Below are positions 37,874 to 47,626 of a stretch of 64,000 nucleotides of DNA, piece by piece. The notes under the pieces are model-generated. The model had not been told where the DNA came from. It worked only from the letters and a program-made list of their open reading frames with translations, and did no database searches. Each line of letters begins with the position of its first letter. Position 1 is the first letter of the stretch. The position numbers were made by a program, and so were the translations under genes. Origin of the DNA: Gammaproteobacteria bacterium (GTDB taxonomy: Bacteria > Pseudomonadota > Gammaproteobacteria > Pseudomonadales > JADFDG01); the NCBI GenBank assembly GCA_018262975.1, contig JADFDG010000009.1:1-64000 (forward strand), in the 5' to 3' direction.

Positions 37874-40414
37874 ATGGCAAGGCAGAAACTGGTCGTGATC
37901 GGCAACGGCATGGTGGGCCAGAAGTTCCTCGAGGCGATCGTCGAGGCGGGCGGCGACTTCGATATCACCGTGTTCGGCGAGGAGCCGCGCGCGGCCTATG
38001 ACCGCGTGCACCTGTCCGAATACTTCACGGGCCGCAGCGCCGACGACCTGCTGCTGGCGCCGGCCGACTTCTATGCGCAGCATGCGATCAACCTGAAGCT
38101 CGGCGTGAAGGCCACGGCCATCGATCGCGAGGCGCGCACCGTCACTGGCAGCGACGGCAGCAGCGTGCCTTACGACCACCTGGTGCTGGCCACCGGCTCC
38201 TTCCCCTTCGTGCCACCGGTGCCGGGCCATGACCGTGCCCACGTGCACGTCTACCGCACCATCGAGGACCTCGACGCCATCCGCGCGTCGGCCGCCAGCG
38301 CCCGCACAGGCGTGGTGATCGGTGGCGGCCTGCTCGGCCTCGAAGCGGCCAAGGCGCTGCGTGACCTCGGCATCGAGACCAACGTGGTGGAATTCGCGCC
38401 GCGCCTGATGGCGGTGCAGATCGACGAGGGTGGCGGCGCCATGCTGCGCCGCAAGATCGAGGCGCTGGGCGTGTACGTGCACACCAACCGCAACACGAAG
38501 GAGATCGTCGACGGCGAGGCGGCTCGCCATCGCCTGAACTTTGCCGACGGCACCGTGCTGGAATGCGACATGCTGGTGTTCTCCGCCGGCATCCGGCCGC
38601 AGGACGCACTGGCGAAGGCCAGCGGCGTCGAGGTCGGGCCACGCGGCGGCATCGTGGTGGATGACCAGTGCCGCACCTCCGACCCCTCCATCTACGCGAT
38701 CGGCGAATGCGCGCTGTGGAGTGGCCGCATCTACGGCCTGGTGGCACCGGGCTACGAGATGGCCAAGGCCGCCGCGCAGCAGATCATGGCGCTGCCGGAC
38801 GCGGCGCTGTTCCAGGGCGCCGACATGTCCACCAAGCTCAAGCTGATGGGCGTGGACGTGGCCTCGATCGGTGACGCCCACGCGCAGACGCCGGGCGCAA
38901 AATCCTATGCCTGGATCGACGAACCGAACGGCGTGTACAAGCGCATCGTCGTCAGCAGCGACAACAAGAGGTTGCTGGGCGCGGTGCTGGTGGGCGAGGC
39001 CTCCGACTACGGCACCCTGCTGCAGGTGATGCTGAACGGCGTGGCACTGCCGGCGCAGCCGGAATCCATGATCCTGCCCGCCACCGACGGCAAGTCGTCC
39101 GCCGGCATCGGCGTGGACGCGCTGCCGGACACGGCCCAGATCTGTTCCTGCAACGCCGTCAGCAAGCGCGAGCTGTGCAAGGCGGTGCGCGAGGGCGCCC
39201 ACACGGTGGCGGCCCTGAAGGACTGCACGAAGGCGGGGACCACCTGCGGCGGCTGCGTACCGCTGGTCACGCAGGTGATGAACAGCGAGCTCAAGAAGCT
39301 CGGTGTGGAGGTGAAGAAGGATCTGTGCGAACACTTCGCCCACACGCGCCAGGAGCTCTACCACCTGGTGCGCGTCGGCAAGCTGAAGACCTTCGACGAG
39401 GTGCGCAACAAGCACGGCGTCGGCCTCGGCTGCGACATCTGCAAGCCGACCATCGGCTCGATCCTCGCCTCCTGCTGGAACGACTACGTGCTCAAGGACG
39501 AGCACGCCGGCCTGCAGGATTCCAACGACCACGTGCTGGCCAACATCCAGAAGGACGGCACCTACTCAGTGGTGCCGCGCATCCCGGGCGGCGAGGTCAC
39601 CCCGGATGGCCTGCTGGCCATCGCGACCGTGGCAAAGAAATACGACCTCTACACCAAGATCACCGGCGGCCAGCGCATCGACCTGTTCGGCGCGCGCCTG
39701 GAGCAGTTGCCATTGATCTGGGAAGAACTGATTGCCGCCGGCTTCGAGTCCGGCCATGCCTACGGCAAGTCGCTGCGCACCGTGAAGAGCTGCGTGGGCA
39801 GCACCTGGTGCCGCTTCGGCGTGCAGGACTCGGTCGGCATGGCCATCCTCATCGAGAACCGCTACAAGGGCCTGCGCGCGCCGCACAAGCTGAAGATGGC
39901 GGTGTCCGGCTGCACGCGCGAGTGCGCCGAGGCGCAGTCCAAGGACGTGGGCGTGATCGCCACCGAGAAGGGCTGGAACCTGTACGTCTGCGGCAACGGT
40001 GGCATGAAGCCGCGCCACGCGGAGCTGCTGGCATCGGATCTGGATGACGTGACGCTGCTGCGCTACATCGACCGCTTCTACATGTTCTACATCCGCACCG
40101 CCGACCGCCTGCAGCGCACCAGCACCTGGCGGGACAACCTCGAGGGCGGGCTGGACTACCTCAAGCAAGTCATCATCGAGGACTCGCTGGGCATCGGCGC
40201 CGAACTGGAGGCCGAGATGGCGCTGGTGATCGGCACTTACCAGGACGAGTGGCGCACCACCGTCGAGGACCCGGTCAAGCGCGCGCGCTTCCGTGCGTTC
40301 CTCAACAGCGACGCCGCTGACGACAACGTGGTGTTCGTGCGCGAACGCGGCCAAGTCCGCCCCGCCAGCGCCGACGAAAAGGCGCCGGTTGCCGCCGTGA
40401 AAGAAGAAGCCTGA
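37874..40414 (+). CDS. nirB: Nitrite reductase [NAD(P)H] large subunit
   Basis: 846 residues. In order: FAD/NAD-binding region (VVIGNGMVGQKFLEAI, VIGGGLLGLEAAKAL), a BFD-type [2Fe-2S] domain (CSCNAVSKRELC then CGGC), and the siroheme/[4Fe-4S] ferredoxin-nitrite reductase domain with CVGSTWCRFGVQDS and SGCTRECAEAQ providing the four Cys. It reduces nitrite to ammonium in the cytoplasm with NirD. Confidence 0.96.
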   Translation: MARQKLVVIGNGMVGQKFLEAIVEAGGDFDITVFGEEPRAAYDRVHLSEYFTGRSADDLLLAPADFYAQHAINLKLGVKATAIDREARTVTGSDGSSVPYDHLVLATGSFPFVPPVPGHDRAHVHVYRTIEDLDAIRASAASARTGVVIGGGLLGLEAAKALRDLGIETNVVEFAPRLMAVQIDEGGGAMLRRKIEALGVYVHTNRNTKEIVDGEAARHRLNFADGTVLECDMLVFSAGIRPQDALAKASGVEVGPRGGIVVDDQCRTSDPSIYAIGECALWSGRIYGLVAPGYEMAKAAAQQIMALPDAALFQGADMSTKLKLMGVDVASIGDAHAQTPGAKSYAWIDEPNGVYKRIVVSSDNKRLLGAVLVGEASDYGTLLQVMLNGVALPAQPESMILPATDGKSSAGIGVDALPDTAQICSCNAVSKRELCKAVREGAHTVAALKDCTKAGTTCGGCVPLVTQVMNSELKKLGVEVKKDLCEHFAHTRQELYHLVRVGKLKTFDEVRNKHGVGLGCDICKPTIGSILASCWNDYVLKDEHAGLQDSNDHVLANIQKDGTYSVVPRIPGGEVTPDGLLAIATVAKKYDLYTKITGGQRIDLFGARLEQLPLIWEELIAAGFESGHAYGKSLRTVKSCVGSTWCRFGVQDSVGMAILIENRYKGLRAPHKLKMAVSGCTRECAEAQSKDVGVIATEKGWNLYVCGNGGMKPRHAELLASDLDDVTLLRYIDRFYMFYIRTADRLQRTSTWRDNLEGGLDYLKQVIIEDSLGIGAELEAEMALVIGTYQDEWRTTVEDPVKRARFRAFLNSDAADDNVVFVRERGQVRPASADEKAPVAAVKEEA

Positions 40415-40428
40415 CCGGGAGCACGCAC

Positions 40429-40800
40429 ATGAACCTGAAGAAATACGCAACCACCTACGTGCCGGTCTGCAACATCGACGACCTCGTGCCCGGCCGCGGT
40501 GCCTGCGTGCTGGTGGAGGGCCGCCAGGTGGCGGTGTTCCGCCTGCCGCGCGGCTCGGTGTACGCCATCGGCAACCATGATCCGTTCAGCGGCGCCAACG
40601 TGCTGTCGCGCGGCATCGTCGGTGATCTCAAGGGCGAACTGGTGGTGGCCTCGCCGATCTACAAGCAGCATTTCAGCCTGGTCAGCGGCCGTTGCCTCGA
40701 GAAACCTGACGTCTGCGTGCCGGTGTACCCGGTGCGCACGCTCAAGGGCCGCATCGAGGTCGGCAGCGAACCGGTGCCGGACGGTTCGCGGGTGGCCTGA
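40429..40800 (+). CDS. nirD: Nitrite reductase small subunit
   Basis: 123 residues, Rieske-like fold (PVCNIDDLVPGRGACVLVEGRQVAVFRL, GNHDPFSGANVLSRGIVGDLKGELVVASPIYK). As in other NirD proteins, the Rieske cluster Cys/His pairs are not complete, so it is structural. It follows nirB by 14 bp and precedes nasA by one base. Confidence 0.95.
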   Translation: MNLKKYATTYVPVCNIDDLVPGRGACVLVEGRQVAVFRLPRGSVYAIGNHDPFSGANVLSRGIVGDLKGELVVASPIYKQHFSLVSGRCLEKPDVCVPVYPVRTLKGRIEVGSEPVPDGSRVA

Positions 40801-40801
40801 C

Positions 40802-43573
40802 ATGGCCGACGGCAGCGGCACCCCCGTCCGGCACACCGCCTGCGCCTATTGCGGCGTCGGCTGCGGCGTGGTCGCGGGCGTGAAGGACCGTGACGCGCGC
40901 CTGGTCACCGTCGCCGGCGACCTCGCGCACCCGGCCAACGGTGGCCGTCTGTGCAGCAAGGGCACCGCGCTCAACGAGACCCTCGCGCCCGACGGCCGCC
41001 TGTTGCGGCCGCGCATCGCCGGCCGCGACGCCTTCTGGGGAGAAGCCCTGGATGCGGTAGCTGCGAAGATCGCGCAGGTGCGCCGCGACCACGGGCCGGA
41101 CGCCATCGCCTTCTACGTCAGCGGCCAGTTGCTCACCGAGGACTATTACGTCGCCAACAAGCTGGTGAAAGGCTTCCTTGGTACGGCGAACATCGACACC
41201 AATTCGCGCCTGTGCATGTCGTCGACGGTGGTGGCGCAACAGCGCGCCTTCGGCGAGGACGTGGTGCCCGGTTGTTACGAGGATCTCGAACTGGCCGACC
41301 TCGTGGTGCTGGTCGGCAGCAACACCGCCTGGTGCCACCCGGTGCTGTTCCAGCGCCTCAAGGCCGCGCGCGCCAGCCGCGGTACGAAGGTGGTGGTGAT
41401 CGATCCGCGCCGCACGGCGACCTGCGAGATCGCCGACATCCACCTGGCCATCCGGCCCGGTACCGATGCCGCGCTGTTCAACGGCCTGCTGGTGCATTGC
41501 GCGGAGCAGGGCGCGCTCGACGCATCATTCATCGCGCTGCACACGGCGGGCTACGGTGGTGCCTTGAATGCCGCGCGCGCGGCGGTCGGCAGCATGGCGG
41601 CGCTGGCCGGTCATTGCGGCGTGCCCGCCGAAGACCTCGCGACCTTTTTCCGCCTGTTCGCGCGTACCCCGAAGACGGTCACCTGCTGGTCACAGGGCGC
41701 CAACCAGTCCACCGGTGGCACCGACAAGGTGAACGCCATCATCAACTGCCACCTCGCCACCGGTCGCATCGGCAAGCCCGGCGCGACGCCGCTGTCGCTC
41801 ACCGGGCAGCCCAATGCCATGGGTGGGCGCGAAGTCGGCGGCCTCGCCACCCAGCTGGCCGCGCACATGGCGCTGGACGACCCCGCTTCACGGCAGCAGG
41901 TGCAGCGCTTCTGGCGCAGCCCGGCGTTGCCGGACAAGCGCGGCTACAAGGCGGTGGAGCTGTTCGACGCCGTGGCCCGCGGCGACGTGCGCTTCCTGTG
42001 GGTGATCGGCACCAACCCCGCCGCCAGCCTGCCGGATGCCGACCGCGTGAACGCGGCACTGGCCGCCTGCGAATTCCTGGTGGTGTCCGATTGCGTGGCC
42101 GACAACGACACGCTGCGCCATGCCCACGTGGCGCTGCCGGCGCAGGCCTGGGGCGAGAAGGACGGCACCGTCACCAATTCCGAGCGGCGCATTTCCCGCC
42201 AGCGCGCGCTGGTCAATGCCGTGGGTGAAGCGAAACCCGACTGGTGGGCGCTGGCACAGGTGGCACAGCGCCTGGGTTTCGCCGCGCAGTTCCGTTACCG
42301 CGCGCCGGCGGAGATCTTCCGCGAGCATGCCGCGCTGACGACGCAGGGCAATGACCGGGGCAGGCCGCATCGCCTGTTCGACCTGTCCGGGCTCGCCGCG
42401 GTCAGTGACGAGGACTACGAGGCCCTGCAGCCGGTGCAATGGCCGGTACGCGCAGCGCCGCACAAGCGGCAGGGCAGTGCGCGGCTGTTCGCCGACGGCC
42501 GCTTCATGCACACCGACGGCCGCGCGCGTTTCATCGCCATCCCGCCCCACCGGCCAGCCAACGCCCTGCGTGACGAGTTCCCGCTGGTGCTCAACACCAA
42601 CCGCCTGCGCGACCAGTGGCACACCATGACGCGTACCGGCCTGGTTCCGCGGCTGGTGCGCCATCGCGACGAGCCCTGCCTGGACCTGCATCCGCGCGAT
42701 GCCGAGGCGTTGGGCATCGTCGATGGCGGCATCGTGCGGGTCAGCACCGCGCAGGGCAGTGCACTGCTGCGCGCGGTGGTCACCGCCGCGCAACGCCCGG
42801 GCGAGACCAGCGCCGTCATGCACTGGACGCGCACCTTGGCGCCGGCCTCCTGCATCAACGCGCTGGTGAATGCCGCGGTGGACCCGCAGTCAGGCCAGCC
42901 GGAGTTCAAGCACACGCCGGCACGTGTCGAACCGGTGGCCATGGCACTGGAGGCGGTCTTCCTGGTGCGTGCAGCGCAAGGCACGGTGGACGGTGATTAC
43001 CGCGTGCGCGTGCAGGAAGACGGTTGCGTGCGCTTTCGCGTGGCCCTCGCCGAACGCCCGGCATCGGTGGCCGGCTGGTTGCATCGCCAGTTGGCGCAGG
43101 CCATTGGCCATGCCAGCGGCGTGACCTGGCTGGCGCGCGAGGATCTCGCCAACGGCCGCGTCGCGCTGGCCTGCTTTGCCGATGGCCAGCTGGTGGGCTT
43201 CGCCGCGCTGCAGATCGATGGCGTGCCGGAGCGCATCGACTGGTTGCGCCGGCTGGTCGCACAGGGCGCGCTCGGCGACGATCAACGCCTGTGGCTGCTG
43301 GCCGACCTGTTGCCGCCCGGCGAGCGCGAATGCGGACGCCAGTTGTGCGCTTGCCTGCAGGTGCGTGAACTGGCATTGCGCGATGCGCTGCAGGCTGGCT
43401 GCCACACCGTGGATGCACTGGTGGCGAAGACCGGCGCCGGTGGCAAGTGCGGCACCTGCCTGCCGGAACTGGGCGCGTGGCTGGAGGCGGCGACTCAGGC
43501 GCCGGCGCGCCAGGTGAGCGGTGCCACCTCGACGTTGTGCTCGCCGCTGGACACGAACGCCACGCCGTCCTGA
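40802..43573 (+). CDS. nasA: Assimilatory nitrate reductase catalytic subunit
   Basis: 923 residues from ATG 40802. N-terminal [4Fe-4S] ligands are Cys14, Cys17, Cys21 and Cys51. The Mo-bis-MGD domains follow, with the predicted Mo ligand Cys138 in SRLCMSS. A C-terminal BFD-like [2Fe-2S] domain (CGRQLCACLQVRELALRDAL, then GGKCGTC) is present, as in Klebsiella NasA. It reduces nitrate to nitrite for NirBD. The last 79 bp overlap the convergent yaeQ, and the tail after the BFD domain looks non-conserved. Confidence 0.95.
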   Translation: MADGSGTPVRHTACAYCGVGCGVVAGVKDRDARLVTVAGDLAHPANGGRLCSKGTALNETLAPDGRLLRPRIAGRDAFWGEALDAVAAKIAQVRRDHGPDAIAFYVSGQLLTEDYYVANKLVKGFLGTANIDTNSRLCMSSTVVAQQRAFGEDVVPGCYEDLELADLVVLVGSNTAWCHPVLFQRLKAARASRGTKVVVIDPRRTATCEIADIHLAIRPGTDAALFNGLLVHCAEQGALDASFIALHTAGYGGALNAARAAVGSMAALAGHCGVPAEDLATFFRLFARTPKTVTCWSQGANQSTGGTDKVNAIINCHLATGRIGKPGATPLSLTGQPNAMGGREVGGLATQLAAHMALDDPASRQQVQRFWRSPALPDKRGYKAVELFDAVARGDVRFLWVIGTNPAASLPDADRVNAALAACEFLVVSDCVADNDTLRHAHVALPAQAWGEKDGTVTNSERRISRQRALVNAVGEAKPDWWALAQVAQRLGFAAQFRYRAPAEIFREHAALTTQGNDRGRPHRLFDLSGLAAVSDEDYEALQPVQWPVRAAPHKRQGSARLFADGRFMHTDGRARFIAIPPHRPANALRDEFPLVLNTNRLRDQWHTMTRTGLVPRLVRHRDEPCLDLHPRDAEALGIVDGGIVRVSTAQGSALLRAVVTAAQRPGETSAVMHWTRTLAPASCINALVNAAVDPQSGQPEFKHTPARVEPVAMALEAVFLVRAAQGTVDGDYRVRVQEDGCVRFRVALAERPASVAGWLHRQLAQAIGHASGVTWLAREDLANGRVALACFADGQLVGFAALQIDGVPERIDWLRRLVAQGALGDDQRLWLLADLLPPGERECGRQLCACLQVRELALRDALQAGCHTVDALVAKTGAGGKCGTCLPELGAWLEAATQAPARQVSGATSTLCSPLDTNATPS

Positions 43574-44040
43574 ATCGTCACCTGCCACTGCATGGCGCGC
43601 GTCACCATGGCGGTGAGCGCGACGCAGGCGTCGGCGGGGATGCGCAGCACGGTGAGGTTGTCGAAGCGTTGCAGCGACGGGGCGATCTTGTCCCACCAGG
43701 GTTCGGGCGCACGCGCGCCGTAGGTGATCACCACCACCTCGCGGGAACGGTTGCAGGCCTTGCGGATGCGCGAGTCGTCCGGCTGGCCGAGCTCGATCCA
43801 GCGCTCGATGTCGCCGGTGAGGTCCTTCTGCCACAGGTCGGGCTCGTCGTCGGTGGACAGGCCACGGGTGAATTCCAGGCGCTCGCCGGCGTACAGCGCG
43901 AAGGCCAGCAGGCGGATCGCCAGGCGCTCCTCGGTTTCCGAGGGGTGCAGCGCCAGCGTCAGCGCGTGGTCGGCGTAGTAGCCGCGATCGGTGTCGGCGA
44001 CGTTGAGTTGTGCCTTGTAGACGACGGCCTTGGCTGCCAC
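43495..44040 (-). CDS. yaeQ: YaeQ family protein
   Basis: 181 residues. Family hallmarks: KAVVYKAQLNVADTDRGYY, HPSETEERLAIRLLAFALYAGERLEFTRGLSTDDEPDLW, WIELGQPDDSRIRKACNRS and a C-terminal IQDGVAFVSSG. Structures show a PD-(D/E)XK-like fold; the biological role is uncertain. Its 3' end lies inside nasA on the other strand. Confidence 0.95.
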   Translation of the reverse strand: MAAKAVVYKAQLNVADTDRGYYADHALTLALHPSETEERLAIRLLAFALYAGERLEFTRGLSTDDEPDLWQKDLTGDIERWIELGQPDDSRIRKACNRSREVVVITYGARAPEPWWDKIAPSLQRFDNLTVLRIPADACVALTAMVTRAMQWQVTIQDGVAFVSSGEHNVEVAPLTWRAGA

Positions 44041-44092
44041 GGGCGTTCCATCCGCAAACGGGTGGCGCCCATCATAGGGCAGCGCGGGGCAG

Positions 44093-44449
44093 TCAGTCCT
44101 CGTCCTCGAACAACTCGCCCTGCATGTCCTCGTCCCCCAGCAGTTCGGTGGCGATCTCGGCCACGCTGTCGATGAAGTCCACCTGCTCTTCCACGTCGTC
44201 GTAGTACTCCTCGGCGGCCAGGGCCAGCACGGTGGAGCAGGCGGCCATCAGTTCTTCCACGGCCTTGTCCGGGTCGTTGTCGGTGGCGGCGCGTACTTCC
44301 TCGAGGTAGTCCTCGAACAACTCGCCAAGCTCCTCCATGAATGCCGCGCGGATGGGCGCCACGGCGTCTTCCTTCTCGGCTTCCAGGCGGCGACGGACGT
44401 CGAGCAGCGAGATCACCTCGCTCGACTTGCGGGGACGGTCCTGGCTCAT
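44093..44449 (-). CDS. Acidic hypothetical protein
   Basis: 118 residues from ATG 44449 with AGGAG upstream. Strongly acidic and helical (MEELGELFEDYLEEV, EEYYDDVEEQVDFIDSV), ending ELFEDED. No known family recognised. Located 52 bp upstream of yaeQ on the same strand. Confidence 0.65.
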   Translation of the reverse strand: MSQDRPRKSSEVISLLDVRRRLEAEKEDAVAPIRAAFMEELGELFEDYLEEVRAATDNDPDKAVEELMAACSTVLALAAEEYYDDVEEQVDFIDSVAEIATELLGDEDMQGELFEDED

Positions 44450-44670
44450 GGGTTGCTCCTGCCGGGTGACGGGCCGGCGCCCGGGGGACAGCGGCTCGCC
44501 CGGGCGGGGGCCGGGGCGGGCGGTTGATCGGGATGCGGCCACTATGGGTCCGCCTGATCACAGGGACAAGGCGGGAATACCGCGGGTTCCGGCGGAAATC
44601 CGCCCGCCGGTCGGGCCGACCGGTGCCGGTGCGCCTGTCAGCCAGGGCCACCATTGGCAAATCAATGGGT

Positions 44671-44676
44671 TATAAT
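44671..44676 (+). promoter_or_regulatory. TATAAT -10 box immediately before a start codon
   Basis: A perfect TATAAT ends 5 bp before ATG 44682, so transcription would begin at or next to the start codon. No -35 at 17 bp is visible (TTGGCA at 44654 is only 11 bp away). This suggests a leaderless or nearly leaderless message. Confidence 0.45.
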
Positions 44677-44681
44677 CAGGA

Positions 44682-45392
44682 ATGACCTCATCGCACCACC
44701 CGGCCACGCAGGCCTGCCCGCTCTGTGGCGCCCCCGACGCCCCCCTGTTCCACCGCGACCCGCGCCGCCCCTACCACCGCTGCCCGGCCTGTGCGCTGGT
44801 GTTCGTGCCGGCCGCCTGGCACCTGGACGCGGCGGCGGAGAAGGCCCAGTACGACCTGCACGAGAACGCCCTCGACGACCCCGGCTACCGGCGCTTCCTG
44901 TCGCGTATCGCCGCCCCCGTGCTGGCGCGCGCGCGACCGGGCAGCCGCGGCATCGACGTGGGCTGCGGCCCGGCACCGCTGCTGGCACGCATGCTGGAGG
45001 AGGGGGGGCTCGCGATGCGGGTGTACGACCCGTACTTCGCACCCGATGCGGCGGTGCTGGAGGCGCGCTACGCGGTGGTCACCGCCAGCGAGGTGGTCGA
45101 GCACTTCCGCCGTCCGGCGGAGGACTTCGCGCGGCTGGTCGCGCTCGTGCAACCGGGCGGCTTGCTGGCGGTGATGACCAAGCGGGTGCGCGACCCGGCG
45201 GCGTTCGCGCGCTGGCACTACATCCTCGATCCCACCCACGTGGCCTTCTACGACGAGCACACCTTCCGCTGGCTGGCCGCACACCATGGCCTCACGCTGG
45301 ACATCGCCGGTGACGACGTGGTGGTTTTCACGCGCCCGGCAGACGACAATGCGCCCATGATTCCCGACGCCCGCGAGCGCCCCCTGTCTTGA
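44682..45392 (+). CDS. Class I SAM-dependent methyltransferase with N-terminal zinc knuckle
   Basis: 236 residues. Two CxxC pairs at the N-terminus (ACPLCGAP and HRCPACALVF) form a zinc ribbon. The SAM-binding motif I is GIDVGCGPAPLLARMLE and the acidic loop VVTASEVVEHF. Such two-part proteins (Methyltransf_23 type) act on unknown small or polymer substrates. The stop overlaps the TTG start of the RIO kinase gene. Confidence 0.85.
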   Translation: MTSSHHPATQACPLCGAPDAPLFHRDPRRPYHRCPACALVFVPAAWHLDAAAEKAQYDLHENALDDPGYRRFLSRIAAPVLARARPGSRGIDVGCGPAPLLARMLEEGGLAMRVYDPYFAPDAAVLEARYAVVTASEVVEHFRRPAEDFARLVALVQPGGLLAVMTKRVRDPAAFARWHYILDPTHVAFYDEHTFRWLAAHHGLTLDIAGDDVVVFTRPADDNAPMIPDARERPLS

Positions 45393-46243
45393 AAACACCG
45401 CCACGCCTGGAACCCCTGGTCGAGGACGGCCTCATCGACGGCGTCCTGCGCCAGCTGAAAAGCGGCAAGGAAGCCACCGTCTACCTCGTCACCCGCGGCG
45501 GCGCCACGCTGTGCGCCAAGGTGTACAAGGACGTGCAGCAGCGCAGCTTCCGCCAGGCGGTGCAGTACCGTGAGGGCCGCAAGGTGCGCAACTCGCGGCT
45601 GGCGCGCGCCATGGAGAAAGGCTCGAAGTTCGGTCGCGAGGAACAGCAGGAACACTGGCAGAACCACGAGGTGAACGCCCTGTACCGGCTGGCCGCGGCC
45701 GGCGTGCGGGTGCCGAAGCCCTACGGCTGCTTCGACGGCGTGCTGTTGATGGAAATGGTGGAGGACGGCGAGGGCAACGTCGCCGACCGCCTCGCCGATT
45801 TCGATTTCGAACCCGACCAGGCCCGCGATTTCCACGCCCGCCTGATCCGTGAGGTGGTGCGCATGCTGTGCGCCGGCCTCATCCACGGCGACCTGTCGGA
45901 GTTCAACATCCTGGTCGACCCGGATGGCCCGGTGATCATCGACCTGCCGCAGGCGGTGGATGCCGCCGCCAACAACCATGCCCGTGCCATGCTGGCGCGG
46001 GACGTACAGAACCTCGCCAACTTCTTCGGCCAGTACGCGCCGGACCTGTTGCAGACGAACTTCGCCGACGAGATCTGGGATCTCTACGAGCGCGGCGAAC
46101 TCACCCCGGAGACGAAACTCACCGGCGAATTCGTGCGCGAGGAGGCCCCGGCCGACGTCGACGACCTGCTGCGCCAGATCCAGGACGTGATTGCCGAGGA
46201 AGAGGCGCGCAAGGCGCGCGAAGCCGCCGGGGACGAACCGTGA
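45389..46243 (+). CDS. RIO1-like protein kinase, PA4780 family
   Basis: 284 residues. The TTG start at 45389 is chosen because MKTPPRLEPLVEDGLIDGVLRQLKSG begins like Pseudomonas PA4780; it overlaps the previous stop. Kinase features: GKEATVYLV glycine-poor loop, CAKVYK (Lys), catalytic HGDLSEFNILV and metal IIDLPQ. RIO kinases in eukaryotes act in ribosome maturation; the bacterial role is unknown. Coupling to dbpA (a 50S assembly helicase) is suggestive. Confidence 0.88.
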   Translation: MKTPPRLEPLVEDGLIDGVLRQLKSGKEATVYLVTRGGATLCAKVYKDVQQRSFRQAVQYREGRKVRNSRLARAMEKGSKFGREEQQEHWQNHEVNALYRLAAAGVRVPKPYGCFDGVLLMEMVEDGEGNVADRLADFDFEPDQARDFHARLIREVVRMLCAGLIHGDLSEFNILVDPDGPVIIDLPQAVDAAANNHARAMLARDVQNLANFFGQYAPDLLQTNFADEIWDLYERGELTPETKLTGEFVREEAPADVDDLLRQIQDVIAEEEARKAREAAGDEP

Positions 46244-47613
46244 CCGACTTTTCCACGCTGGGCCTCGAGCCGGCGATCCTCGCCAACCTCGGCGAGCTGG
46301 GCTACCGCGAGATGACGCCGGTGCAGGCGGCGGCGCTGCCGCACGTGCTGGCCGGCCGCGACGTGATCGCCCAGGCCAAGACCGGCAGCGGCAAGACCGC
46401 CGCCTTCGGCATCGGCCTGCTGCGCACGCTCAACCCGCGCTTCTTCGGCGTGCAGGCGCTGGTGCTGTGCCCCACGCGCGAACTCGCCGACCAGGTGGCC
46501 AAGGAACTGCGCCGCCTGGCGCGCTACCAGGACAACATCAAGATCCTCACCCTGTGCGGCGGCATGCCGATGGGTCCGCAACTCGGCTCGCTGGAACACG
46601 GCGCGCACGTGGTGGTGGGCACGCCGGGGCGCGTGCTCAAGCACCTGGAGAAGGGCTCGCTGGTGCTCGACGGCACGCAGGTGCTGGTGCTGGACGAAGC
46701 CGACCGCATGCTCGACATGGGTTTCCATGACGACATCGTGTCCGTGGTGGACAGGATGCCGCGCCAGCGGCAGACGCTGCTGTTCTCCGCCACCTGGGCG
46801 CCGGAAATCCGTGCCATCAGCCGCAACTTCCAGCGCGAGCCGGCGGAAGTCACCGTGGAGTCGGTGCACACGGACAGCAGCATCGAGCAGGTCTTTTTCG
46901 AGGTGGAACGCAGCAACAAGCCGGCGGCGCTGAAGGCGCTGCTGCGCCACTACCAGCCGGCCTCCGCGCTGCTGTTCTGCAACACGAAGCAGATGTGCGA
47001 CGACATCGAGGCCTCGCTGTGCGCCGACGGCTTCCACGCGCGCGCCCTGCACGGCGACCTCGAGCAGCGCGACCGCGACCTGACGCTGGTGCAGTTTGCC
47101 AACGGCAGTTGCCCGGTGCTGGTGGCCACCGACGTGGCCGCGCGCGGCCTCGACATCAAGGGCGTGGCGGCGGTGATCAACGTGGAAATCGCCTTCGAGC
47201 CCGAGGTGCACATCCACCGCGTGGGCCGCACCGGCCGCGCCGGCGAAGCGGGGCTGGCACTGAGCCTGTGCGCGCCGTCGGAATCACCGCGCGCGCTGGC
47301 CATCGAGCAGGCGCTGGGGCGCCGGCTGGCGTGGCGCGACGTGCCGGTGGCCGGCGGCGGTGCGCCGTCGGCGTTGCCGGCCATGGTCACGCTCAATATC
47401 GGTGGCGGCCGCAAGGACAAGTTGCGGCCCGGCGACATCCTCGGTGCGCTGACCGGTGAAGGCGGCATTGCCGGCAACATGATCGGCAAGATCGACATCT
47501 TCGACATGCAGGCCTACGTGGCGGTGGATCGCCGCGTTGCGGACCAGGCGCTGCGCGCACTGGTCAACGGCCGCATCAAGGGGCGCAGCTTCAAGGCCCG
47601 CAAGCTTTCCTGA
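46240..47613 (+). CDS. dbpA: ATP-dependent RNA helicase DbpA
   Basis: 457 residues from GTG 46240, overlapping the RIO kinase stop. DEAD-box motifs are Q (MTPVQAAALP), I (AKTGSGKT), II (DEAD), III (SAT) and VI (HRVGRTGRAG). The C-terminal DbpA RNA-binding domain (MVTLNIGGGRKDKLRPGDILGALTGEGGI) binds hairpin 92 of 23S rRNA. It works in large-subunit assembly. Confidence 0.95.
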   Translation: MTDFSTLGLEPAILANLGELGYREMTPVQAAALPHVLAGRDVIAQAKTGSGKTAAFGIGLLRTLNPRFFGVQALVLCPTRELADQVAKELRRLARYQDNIKILTLCGGMPMGPQLGSLEHGAHVVVGTPGRVLKHLEKGSLVLDGTQVLVLDEADRMLDMGFHDDIVSVVDRMPRQRQTLLFSATWAPEIRAISRNFQREPAEVTVESVHTDSSIEQVFFEVERSNKPAALKALLRHYQPASALLFCNTKQMCDDIEASLCADGFHARALHGDLEQRDRDLTLVQFANGSCPVLVATDVAARGLDIKGVAAVINVEIAFEPEVHIHRVGRTGRAGEAGLALSLCAPSESPRALAIEQALGRRLAWRDVPVAGGGAPSALPAMVTLNIGGGRKDKLRPGDILGALTGEGGIAGNMIGKIDIFDMQAYVAVDRRVADQALRALVNGRIKGRSFKARKLS

Positions 47614-47626
47614 CCCTGCTTTTCAT

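Noticed and set aside
44654-44676. TTGGCA...TATAAT as a normal sigma-70 promoter
   Set aside because: The spacing is only 11 bp; just the -10 box is kept as a possible element.
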